Shown one piece after another: positions 52,931 through 59,691 of a stretch of DNA of 64,000 nucleotides. The notes below the pieces were generated by a model. It searched no databases and was not told the DNA's origin. It saw only the letters and a list, made by a program, of their open reading frames with translations. How positions within the stretch are numbered: the stretch's first letter is position 1; each line of letters opens with the position of its first letter. The stretch is from Ignavibacteria bacterium UBA2360 (GTDB taxonomy: Bacteria; Bacteroidota; Ignavibacteria; Tepidaquicellales; OLB5). A program made the position numbers and the translations under genes. The DNA is taken from contig DDTQ01000009.1 of NCBI GenBank assembly GCA_002344125.1, forward strand, positions 153,031-217,030, written 5' to 3'.

Positions 52931-53003
52931 TTTTGCTTTTCTTGGAGTGCATTGACTATGTCAATGCATGCACTGACATAGTCAGTGCACTCCAACGAGA
53001 AAC
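52931..53003. repeat. Three-way-junction repeat, copy D (complete)
   Basis: Outer arms CTTTTCTTGGAGTGCA and TGCACTCCAACGAGAA enclose GCATTGAC-TAT-GTCAATGC and GCACTGAC-ATA-GTCAGTGC. The second hairpin of this copy differs from copy A in sequence but keeps full 8-bp pairing. Confidence 0.85.
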
Positions 53004-53097
53004 TTTATCTGAGGAGCGAAGCGCTTTGCCCGCCTATGGCACGGACGAAACAATCCCATCAATACCACATTTAGATTGCTTGCATGAGATGTAGTTT

Positions 53098-53186
53098 TGC
53101 TTTTCTTGGAGTGCACTGACTATGTCAGTGCATGCATTGAACTGCGGAGGCAGTCAGGCACAGTCAATGCACTCCAACGAGAAACA
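53098..53186. repeat. Three-way-junction repeat, copy E (with 18-nt insert)
   Basis: Outer arms and first hairpin (GCACTGAC-TAT-GTCAGTGC) are intact. The second hairpin, GCATTGA-CACAGTCAATGC, is split at 53141-53158 by ACTGCGGAGGCAGTCAGG, the reverse complement (one mismatch) of the 18-nt module at 34164-34181. Confidence 0.85.
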
Positions 53187-53189
53187 CGG

Positions 53190-53426
53190 TCAACTCGAAT
53201 TAACCCCCGCATTCTTATCAACTCTAACAACACTGCTCAATAACATCTGCATTCTCAAATATCTTACCACTTTATTCTTCAGCAGTTCATTATTTGTAAA
53301 GTCACGTGACTTATCCTCCTGCCTGTATTCAATACTATGCCGTGCCAATTGACTCAGCACATTCGCATTCGGCGTAGCAAAGTTAAACGCAAAGAGCAGA
53401 GTTAATATGATAAAAGCTTTTTTCAT
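53190..53426 (-). CDS. Small exported hypothetical protein
   Basis: A 78-residue frame from ATG to TGA with a good signal peptide (KKAFIILTLLFAFNFATPNA). The mature part is short and charged (ARHSIEYRQEDKSRDFTNNELLKNKVVRYLRMQMLL). The signal peptide argues for a real gene; no family is recognised. Its 3' end stops only a few bases from a palindromic repeat, so the gene could be truncated by repeat insertion. Confidence 0.5.
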   Translation of the reverse strand: MKKAFIILTLLFAFNFATPNANVLSQLARHSIEYRQEDKSRDFTNNELLKNKVVRYLRMQMLLSSVVRVDKNAGVNSS

Positions 53427-53498
53427 ATGGGTAAATCTATGTTATATTTTTGAATAATTCAATATATTTATGTTTAATTGCCGACTGAAAATTTACAA

Positions 53499-54095
53499 AT
53501 GGAAAAATATTACGAAATTAGAAACCTATCCGAAAAAACACTTGAATTCATTAGTGAGAATCTTAAATATACAAGTATATTAAGTGAAAATCTTTTAAAT
53601 GAGTTTAAGCAATCAAAAATATGGACGGTTGCACCTATCGGTTTATCAGAGAATGAACTATATGAATTTGATTATGGAGGAAAAGTCGTACATGATATAA
53701 GAGAAAATTTATCTGGATTGATTTATAAAGAGCTAATTAAAGATGAACGAAATGTTTGGATTATTGAAGATAATAATGGTCGCACTGAATATTCAGTAAA
53801 TGATAATAAAATAGATGACATTACTCTTCCATTCTATTACAGTGCAAATGTTTTCCATTACATTATAAAAAAACCTGTTTCGAGATTTTGTATTTTAGAA
53901 ACATTGAAGGGTGGAGGAGCGTATCCTTTCGTAGGCTTTATTACAAAAATAAACAAGAATATTGAAATCGATATATTAAATAATAGTTTAACTGAACAAG
54001 ATTTAAATATTATGAGAGATAATATTTCCTTTTTTGTTATTGGTGTTTACGATGAAGAAAGTTACATATTCATTGATATGTGTTCACATAAATAA
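53499..54095 (+). CDS. AT-rich hypothetical protein
   Basis: A 198-residue cytoplasmic protein from ATG 53499 (TTG 53478 would add seven residues). Acidic and beta-rich, with segments KYYEIRNLSEKTLEFISENL, GLSENELYEFDYGGKVVHDI and GGGAYPFVGFITKINKN. No motif, signal or membrane segment recognised. Its base composition is clearly more AT-rich than the housekeeping genes around it, and it lies between repeats, so recent acquisition is possible. No partner gene suggests a role. Confidence 0.65.
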   Translation: MEKYYEIRNLSEKTLEFISENLKYTSILSENLLNEFKQSKIWTVAPIGLSENELYEFDYGGKVVHDIRENLSGLIYKELIKDERNVWIIEDNNGRTEYSVNDNKIDDITLPFYYSANVFHYIIKKPVSRFCILETLKGGGAYPFVGFITKINKNIEIDILNNSLTEQDLNIMRDNISFFVIGVYDEESYIFIDMCSHK

Positions 54096-54098
54096 AAA

Positions 54099-54124
54099 CG
54101 TTCCCAAGCAGAAGCTTGGGAACG
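54099..54124 (-). terminator. Hairpin terminator for the minus-strand gene
   Basis: A perfect 11-bp stem, CGTTCCCAAGC with GCTTGGGAACG, around AGAA. On the minus strand it is followed by TTTTTATTT, so it should end transcription of the 54154-54657 gene. The plus side has no T-run. Confidence 0.8.
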
Positions 54125-54153
54125 AGTTAAATTTAAAGAATTCAATGAAAGTA

Positions 54154-54657
54154 TCAGTGTTTCTTCCAGATTTTAATCAAATGAGATTCAATTTTTGCCT
54201 TAAGAGCATTCGCATGATTGAAGTCTCCTTTATTTATTTTATCCCTATTGTAAGTGTCCTGAATTCCATTGTTTGCTACCTTCAATAAATCCTCTAAGTC
54301 ATCTTTGAAAAAGTCTTTATTGTTATTTATAAACGATTTAGAAGCTTCAATAAATGCTACATAATCACTATCGTTGCTAGCGCTACCAAAGGGATATTTT
54401 TTTAAATGTGCTTTCACTTTTTCATCAGGCGATTTCAAATCTTCATTTTCTCTAGTTAGAATTGCAAGTTTATAAACAGCATATATAATGATAATTATGA
54501 AAAATAATAAATAGATAATATGTACATTCCAACCCAAATAATTGTTCATTTGTATTATGAATGATACAACTGATACTAAAGATCCTGCAATGCCGATTAC
54601 TACCATTATACCTAATTCTTTTTTCATCCTATTATTCTTCTTTTGTCTTTGCTTCAT
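54154..54657 (-). CDS. Hypothetical protein with two membrane helices
   Basis: A 167-residue protein. Two helices (IMVVIGIAGSLVSVVSFII near 17-36 and IIYLLFFIIIIIYAVYKLAIL near 47-68) are followed by a soluble helical domain with a GSASNDSDYVAFIEASKSFINNN segment and a basic end. It probably sits in the inner membrane with the C-terminal part in the cytoplasm. No family recognised. A later ATG at residue 11 would also give a good N-terminus (KKELGIMVV). Composition is AT-rich like its convergent neighbour, and it is bounded by a terminator and a repeat. Confidence 0.62.
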   Translation of the reverse strand: MKQRQKKNNRMKKELGIMVVIGIAGSLVSVVSFIIQMNNYLGWNVHIIYLLFFIIIIIYAVYKLAILTRENEDLKSPDEKVKAHLKKYPFGSASNDSDYVAFIEASKSFINNNKDFFKDDLEDLLKVANNGIQDTYNRDKINKGDFNHANALKAKIESHLIKIWKKH

Positions 54658-54667
54658 TGTTACTCTA

Positions 54668-54730
54668 TTACTTCTTCTCCATTATCCCCTTCAAATTCTT
54701 CAACCCAGTATCAAGGTCATTGCCTATTGA
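54668..54730 (-). pseudogene. 3'-end remnant of a second SRPBCC gene
   Basis: These ~60 bases encode SIGNDLDTGLKNLKGIMEKK and a TAA stop, matching the last 20 residues of the adjacent SRPBCC gene (54807-55349) at 19 of 20 positions but with silent differences and a different stop codon. Everything upstream is cut off by a CGTCAGGTC hairpin repeat that begins at 54731. It looks like the stump of a tandem paralogue. Confidence 0.75.
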
Positions 54731-54790
54731 TTACGTGGCGTCAGGTCTTACGACCTGACGCGTATGTTTTCCATTCATTATGCCCTTAGT
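54731..54790. repeat. CGTCAGGTC hairpin repeat, copy 1
   Basis: A hairpin GCGTCAGGTC-TTAC-GACCTGACGC (54738-54761) is followed by CGTATG..CCATTC..TATGCCCTTAGTG. Copies 2 and 3 lie at about 55793-55840 and 55911-55974. It fills the gap between a 3' gene remnant and the intact SRPBCC gene. Confidence 0.85.
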
Positions 54791-54806
54791 GAATTAGTGG
54801 GGAAGC

Positions 54807-55349
54807 CTACTTCTTCTCCATTATCCCCTTCAAATTCTTTAACCCAGTATCCAGATCATTACCAATAGTCTCATCCATATTCATCATCACCGTCATCAAA
54901 TTCATTGGATAGGGCATTGTACCGTAAAAAACCCACTTAACCTTAGTCTGATCAGTGCCTGCAGGAGAAAATGTCATGTAAGCTGAAGCGGTGGATTCAA
55001 ACGGCTTCTTGAACCGTATTTCATAATCAATCTTTTCGCCATCCTTCATAGCCATTATTTCCTGTTCACCCGCGCCAACATCACTTGAATCACTTTCCCA
55101 CGCCGAAATAAATCCCGGCGTGCCGTCTGTTCCGGTGAAATTTTTCTTCATGTGCGGATCCAGCCCTGCCCACTTGCTGAAATCATTTTGGTTCTTTAAG
55201 TACTTTGTGTATTCATAGACTTCCTGCTTAGGCTTATTAATTACGATCTCACGCCCAACTTCGTAATCCTTTTTGATAAACAATGCAGCTATCAGCGGAA
55301 TTGCGATAATAATTACAACGATAATTACCAACCATTTTAAAATTTTCAT
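54807..55349 (-). CDS. Membrane-anchored SRPBCC (START/Bet v1-like) protein
   Basis: A 180-residue protein. One N-terminal helix (ILKWLVIIVVIIIAIPLIAALF) leads to an SRPBCC domain with the typical opening VGREIVINKPKQEVYEYTKYL, then NDFSKWAGLDPHMKKNFTG, GFISAWESDSSDVGAGEQEI and IDYEIRFKKPF, ending in a helix DLDTGLKNLKGIMEKK. These domains bind hydrophobic ligands in a cavity; here the ligand is unknown. A truncated copy of its 3' end lies 140 bases further along, on the far side of a palindromic repeat, so the gene was once duplicated. Confidence 0.85.
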   Translation of the reverse strand: MKILKWLVIIVVIIIAIPLIAALFIKKDYEVGREIVINKPKQEVYEYTKYLKNQNDFSKWAGLDPHMKKNFTGTDGTPGFISAWESDSSDVGAGEQEIMAMKDGEKIDYEIRFKKPFESTASAYMTFSPAGTDQTKVKWVFYGTMPYPMNLMTVMMNMDETIGNDLDTGLKNLKGIMEKK

Positions 55350-55792
55350 GCTGTTAAAAATTTAGTTATTGGAATAATTGAACAGGAGAGCTCTTTAGAA
55401 GTTCGAATATAAACAGAGATTTACGAATTTTCAATAGAAATGAATATATGAATTCAATTGCGGCCTGCCAGGGGCACTCCTTCGGAGAAATCAGCTTCTT
55501 TTCTTTTTTCTTTTTATCTCCGCTCTAAAGAGCGGAGATAATCAAACAGATTCTTAGTTTCATATACAAAAATCTACGAAACTCTTCAAAAATTGCTTTG
55601 ATTAGCTGAGAATTCTTGACAGTAAGAGTTGTATAGCTCGCGGTAACAATAAATACGATACTGCGGATTTTCTAAAAGTTTGTTTTAAGGCTTATTAACC
55701 CCGGCTTTTAAGCCGGGGATATTCCAATTCCAAATTGAAATTGGGCTTTAGCCCTGACTCATTTTTGTTAAACAAATATTCCACATGGCGTC

Positions 55793-55840
55793 AGGTCTTA
55801 CGACCTGACGCGTATGATTCCATTCTATATGCTCTTATTG
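55793..55840. repeat. CGTCAGGTC hairpin repeat, copy 2
   Basis: Preceded by ATATTCC as in copy 3 (GTATTCC). Same GCGTCAGGTC-TTAC-GACCTGACGC stem, then CGTATGATTCCATTC and a more diverged tail. Confidence 0.8.
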
Positions 55841-55910
55841 TCTCAGCAGTGAAGTTCTTTTAGCTTTTCATTTCACGTATGTCGGGACGTAAGTCCCGAC
55901 AACACATTGG

Positions 55911-55974
55911 GTATTCCACGTGGCGTCAGGTCTTACGACCTGACGCGTAAGAAATCCATTCTTTATGCCCTTAG
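55911..55974. repeat. CGTCAGGTC hairpin repeat, copy 3
   Basis: Same stem as copies 1 and 2; the tail CCATTCTTTATGCCCTTAGTG agrees with copy 1. It ends about 120 bases before the polA start. Confidence 0.85.
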
Positions 55975-56095
55975 TGCCGCAGTTGATGAAGGCTTTTTAC
56001 CCGGTTGTTGGTGTTGTCACCAACAACTAAAGACTAAATTGTCAGATTCTCTTTTCATTGCAATAACTTACTCATTTCATTATTTTACACCACTT

Positions 56096-58945
56096 ATGGC
56101 AAAAAGACTATTTCTACTTGACGGTATGGCTCTGGCATACAGAGCCTATTTTTCAATGATCCGCACTCCATTAATTAACAGTAAGGGAGTAAACACATCA
56201 GCAATTTTCGGCTTTGTGAATACACTCAACAAGCTTATCGATGACGAAAAGCCTGATTTCATCGCAGTAGCTTTCGATACTTCGGAGCCAACATTCCGCC
56301 ATGAACAATTCCCTGACTACAAAGCTACCCGCGAAGCCATGCCGGATGACCTGAGACCGCAGATCGGCAAGATAAAAGAGGTAATTTCGGCTTATAATAT
56401 ACCAATGATCGAAGCCCATGGTTATGAAGCCGATGATATCATTGGTACACTCGTTAAACGGGCTGAAAAAGAGGGCGTTAAGAGCTTTATGGTGACCTCC
56501 GACAAGGACTATATGCAGCTTATAAATAAGAATATTGTGATGTACAAGCCCGCACGCAGCGTGCTTGGTCAGAAAGTCGCTGAAATTGAGGTCATTGGGC
56601 CCGATGGCGTAAAAGAAAAATTCGGGGTCGGACCCGAAAAAGTCACCGATATCCTCGCACTGATGGGCGACAAAGTCGATAACATCCCCGGCGTTAAAGG
56701 GGTTGGCGAAAAAACCGCCTCAGCTTTGATACAGGAATATGGCTCCCTTGAAAATCTGTACGCAAACATAGAAAAAATAACTAAACCCAAACTCAAAGAA
56801 AATCTCATAAATTGCAAAAAAGACGCCTACATTTCAAAAGAACTCGCTACAATTCACACTGAGATGCCCCTTAAGATCGATTTCCACACGCTCACATATT
56901 CAGAAAAGAACGTAGCTTTGCTTGAGAAAATGTTTTCAGAGTTTGAGTTTAAGTCCCTTTTAAAAAAGCTGCTTGGCTCCACTGAGCAAAACGTAAATAT
57001 ACAGGCTGTTTCAGTTGAAGAACCGGCACAGATCGAAACAAGTATCCTGCATAGCGGTGCTATGCAGGATATTAAGACTTTCCCCCATAAGTATTACACC
57101 ATCAAAACTGAAGCGGATTTTAAACGATTATGCAAAAAGCTGAAATCCACCGATGAGTTTGCCTTTGATACTGAAACGACAAGCGAAAATTCTATGAATG
57201 CGAAGCTGGTGGGACTTTCCTTCAGCTACGATGAAGCCGAAGCTTTTTATGTGCCGCTGCTGTTCGCTGAAAACTCCGAAACTGATCTCTTCGGTAAATC
57301 GATCAAGCAAAAGGGCTCCAATGAAGAAGCCCTGCCGCAGCTTAACCAGGATAGTATCCTGAAAGAGCTTAAACCGGTGCTTGAAGATAAGAAAACAGCG
57401 AAAATCGGACAAAATATCAAGTATGATATGCTTGTTATGAAAAATCACGGTATCGATCTTAAGAATGTGGGATTTGATACCATGATCGCGGCTTATGTAC
57501 TCAGACCCGAAACCAGCTACAAGATGGATAATCTTGCTGAGCAATACCTGAACTACAAATGTGTGCCTATTACTGAGCTTATCGGAGCCGGTAAAGCCAA
57601 CACTCAAATCACTATGGACCGGGTGCCATACCAGATTGCCTCAGATTACGCTGCTGAAGATGCAGATGTAACGCTCAGGCTTTACCACAGGATTGAATAC
57701 GAGCTCAAAAAGATTAGCCTCGATAATCTTTGCAAAGAAATTGAATTCCCTTTAATTGAAGTATTGGCTGAAATGGAATTCACCGGCGTTAGAGTTGATA
57801 CCAGGATACTTGGTGATATAAACGAAGAGCTTAAAATAGCTGAAAAACGTCTTGAGAAGGAAATCTATAAGGAAGCAGGCACAGAATTTAACATTAACTC
57901 AACCAAACAGCTATCGGATATTCTTTTCAACAAGCTGCAGCTTGCGGCCAAAAAGAAAATTAAAACGGGATTCTCTACTGATACCAAGGTACTCGAAGAG
58001 CTTAGAAACGAGCATCCTATTGCCCTTAAGCTGCTTGAATACCGTACTGTTACCAAGCTGCGCTCAACCTACACAGAGGGATTGCTTGAGATCATAAATA
58101 AACGCACAGGCAAGATCCATACAAGCTATAACCAGACAGTTGCCGCAACAGGCAGGCTATCAAGCGCCAATCCAAACCTGCAGAATATCCCAATCAGAAC
58201 TGAAATAGGACGCAGTCTTAGAAAGGCTTTTGTTCCCGATAAGAAAGGTAATATCATATTATCGGCGGATTATTCACAAATTGAGCTTCGCATCATGGCC
58301 CACCTTTCCGGTGATGAAAACATGATCAAAGCCTTCGAAAAGAAGAAGGATATCCACACAGAAACAGCCGCTAAAGTGTTTAAAGTAAAGCTGGATAAAG
58401 TCGATGCCAACATGCGTCGTAAAGCCAAGGAAGTCAACTTTGGCCTTATATACGGAATTCAGGCGTTTGGCTTAGCCCAAAGGCTGAATATAGATCAGCG
58501 CGAGGCAAGGGATATCATTCAATCCTACTTTGCCAACTTCCCTACAATAAATAATTGGCTGGAAAAGACCAGGGAATTTGCCAGGAAAAAGGGTTACACA
58601 GAAACACTCGCAGGCCGCAGACGCTACCTGCCCAATATCAATAACAGTAATTCGGTTGTTAGGCAGCGTGATGAGCGCATCGCGATAAATATGCCGGTGC
58701 AGGGCACCGCCGCTGATATGATCAAAATAGCTATGATAGATATTTATAATGAGTTCAGCAAAAAGAAGCTGAAATCAAAAATGATACTGCAGGTGCATGA
58801 TGAATTGGTTTTTGATTGTGAGAAAAGTGAACTCGAAACCGTTAAAAAGATAGTCCATAATAAAATGAAAAATGCTATAAAGATGAATGTTCCCATCGAA
58901 GTTGAAATGGGTGAGGGGATCAACTGGTATGAAGCGCATGCTTAA
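56096..58945 (+). CDS. polA: DNA polymerase I
   Basis: Pol I, 949 residues from this start, for Okazaki-fragment processing and repair. The N-terminal 5'-nuclease domain begins RLFLLDGMALAYRAYFSMI and has GYEADDIIGTL, VTSDKDYMQL and the H3TH segment DNIPGVKGVGEKTA. The 3'-5' proofreading domain keeps its acidic residues (FAFDTETTSENS; later DYAAEDADVTLRL). The polymerase domain has RLSSANPNLQNIP, motif A ADYSQIELRIMAHLS, motif B RRKAKEVNFGLIYG and motif C QVHDELVF. ATG 56096 is chosen: the frame is open back to 55907, but those residues come from a dispersed repeat and do not resemble PolA. Confidence 0.97.
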   Translation: MAKRLFLLDGMALAYRAYFSMIRTPLINSKGVNTSAIFGFVNTLNKLIDDEKPDFIAVAFDTSEPTFRHEQFPDYKATREAMPDDLRPQIGKIKEVISAYNIPMIEAHGYEADDIIGTLVKRAEKEGVKSFMVTSDKDYMQLINKNIVMYKPARSVLGQKVAEIEVIGPDGVKEKFGVGPEKVTDILALMGDKVDNIPGVKGVGEKTASALIQEYGSLENLYANIEKITKPKLKENLINCKKDAYISKELATIHTEMPLKIDFHTLTYSEKNVALLEKMFSEFEFKSLLKKLLGSTEQNVNIQAVSVEEPAQIETSILHSGAMQDIKTFPHKYYTIKTEADFKRLCKKLKSTDEFAFDTETTSENSMNAKLVGLSFSYDEAEAFYVPLLFAENSETDLFGKSIKQKGSNEEALPQLNQDSILKELKPVLEDKKTAKIGQNIKYDMLVMKNHGIDLKNVGFDTMIAAYVLRPETSYKMDNLAEQYLNYKCVPITELIGAGKANTQITMDRVPYQIASDYAAEDADVTLRLYHRIEYELKKISLDNLCKEIEFPLIEVLAEMEFTGVRVDTRILGDINEELKIAEKRLEKEIYKEAGTEFNINSTKQLSDILFNKLQLAAKKKIKTGFSTDTKVLEELRNEHPIALKLLEYRTVTKLRSTYTEGLLEIINKRTGKIHTSYNQTVAATGRLSSANPNLQNIPIRTEIGRSLRKAFVPDKKGNIILSADYSQIELRIMAHLSGDENMIKAFEKKKDIHTETAAKVFKVKLDKVDANMRRKAKEVNFGLIYGIQAFGLAQRLNIDQREARDIIQSYFANFPTINNWLEKTREFARKKGYTETLAGRRRYLPNINNSNSVVRQRDERIAINMPVQGTAADMIKIAMIDIYNEFSKKKLKSKMILQVHDELVFDCEKSELETVKKIVHNKMKNAIKMNVPIEVEMGEGINWYEAHA

Positions 58946-58962
58946 ATGTTTGGAGTGCTTGA

Positions 58963-59430
58963 ATGTCTGATAACGTTAAAGGCTGGCTCTTCGTTGTGGT
59001 TCAGTTTATCCTGTTGTTCTTGATCGTTTTCTCATCTGCGTATGAATTCAAATATTACCCGCGTCCGTTAATGCCTTTCGTGCATTACATTGGGGTTACA
59101 TTCATTTTACTTGCAGCTATGATGTTCACAGTCATAATAATCAGCTTTGGACAGTATATGACGCCAAATCCCGTGCCGCGTGATAAAGCTTCGCTTAAGA
59201 CTACCGGTTTTTATTCAATTGTTCGCCACCCAATGTACTTTACTGTGCTTGTTCTAATGCTGGGTGTTGTACTCTACTTTCAGGCCTTTTTCAGCTTGGT
59301 TTGGCTGCCGATACTTTTCATCTTCTTCATGGTGAAAGCCTCAATGGAAGAGAAATTCCTCAAACAAAAATATCCTGAATATCAAGCTTACTCCATGCAT
59401 GTAAAACGGATTATACCATATATATATTAA
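58963..59430 (+). CDS. Isoprenylcysteine carboxyl methyltransferase-like membrane protein
   Basis: A 155-residue membrane protein with four helices (about 9-27, 38-62, 87-105 and 108-125). The C-terminal SAM-binding pattern TTGFYSIVRHPMYFTVL, followed by MEEKFLKQKYPEYQAYSMHVKRIIPYIY, is that of the ICMT/PEMT-like methyltransferase family. The substrate is unknown. It follows polA after 17 bases and is probably co-transcribed, but no functional link is evident. It is not closely related to the polyketide-linked ICMT gene at 43786. Confidence 0.82.
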   Translation: MSDNVKGWLFVVVQFILLFLIVFSSAYEFKYYPRPLMPFVHYIGVTFILLAAMMFTVIIISFGQYMTPNPVPRDKASLKTTGFYSIVRHPMYFTVLVLMLGVVLYFQAFFSLVWLPILFIFFMVKASMEEKFLKQKYPEYQAYSMHVKRIIPYIY

Positions 59431-59517
59431 CTATCGCTTTAGCTGAATAATCTAACCGTTATATATTTAATACATATAAAGCCCTGCGAATAATGTCAAT
59501 TTTCCTACCGTAAACTA

Positions 59518-59548
59518 TTGATAATATCGTGATTAATTTGTATATTTG
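59518..59548 (+). promoter_or_regulatory. Bacteroidota-type promoter for the M23 peptidase gene
   Basis: TTG at 59518-59520, a 20-base spacer, then TATATTTG at 59541-59548, a full consensus match. The M23 gene starts at 59692, so the leader would be about 135 bases; nothing recognisable is in it. Confidence 0.7.
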
Positions 59549-59691
59549 TATCTCAACCAACAAATAGATTTTAATGGAGAGAGGCCTTTTGGGGAAAAGG
59601 TAAAAGGTATTCTCTGGATTTCTTTTGATATTAAAAGAAGATATCCCGGGAATATTATTTTAATTAATAATATTGAACTTAAATTTTCCAA

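Larger units (their letters stand above)
52790..53189. other. Repeat island after gmhA
   Basis: 400 bases without a convincing gene. It holds three copies of the three-way-junction repeat (52832-52866 truncated; 52931-53003 complete; 53098-53186 with an insert), a TCCGCCTGCGGCGGA palindrome near 52890, and a GAGGAGCGAAGC-GACGAA repeat (from 53011) carrying a 21-base insertion at 53023-53043. Short frames here, such as those spelling ECIDYVNAC, are just repeat translations. Confidence 0.8.
55350..56095. other. 746-base repeat-rich region upstream of polA
   Basis: No gene. Holds the 12-bp hairpin TATCTCCGCTCT-AA-AGAGCGGAGATA (55515-55540), CCCCGGCTT / AAGCCGGGG (about 55699-55718), GGGCTTTAGCCC (55743-55754), CGTCAGGTC repeats 2 and 3, TGTCGGGAC-GTAA-GTCCCGACA (55879-55900) and GTTGTTGGTG / CACCAACAAC (about 56003-56026), related to the hairpin at 40765-40799. 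A frame continuing upstream from polA reads through repeat 3 and is not protein-like. Promoter position is not clear. Confidence 0.75.

Noticed and set aside
52867..53094. 75-residue plus-strand frame in the repeat island
   Set aside because: It is built from repeat arms (ECIDYVNAC..) with no ribosome site and no protein-like composition.
55907..56095. N-terminal extension of polA to 55907
   Set aside because: The added 63 residues include a CGTCAGGTC hairpin repeat and do not resemble PolA, which begins at RLFLLDGMALAYRA just after ATG 56096.
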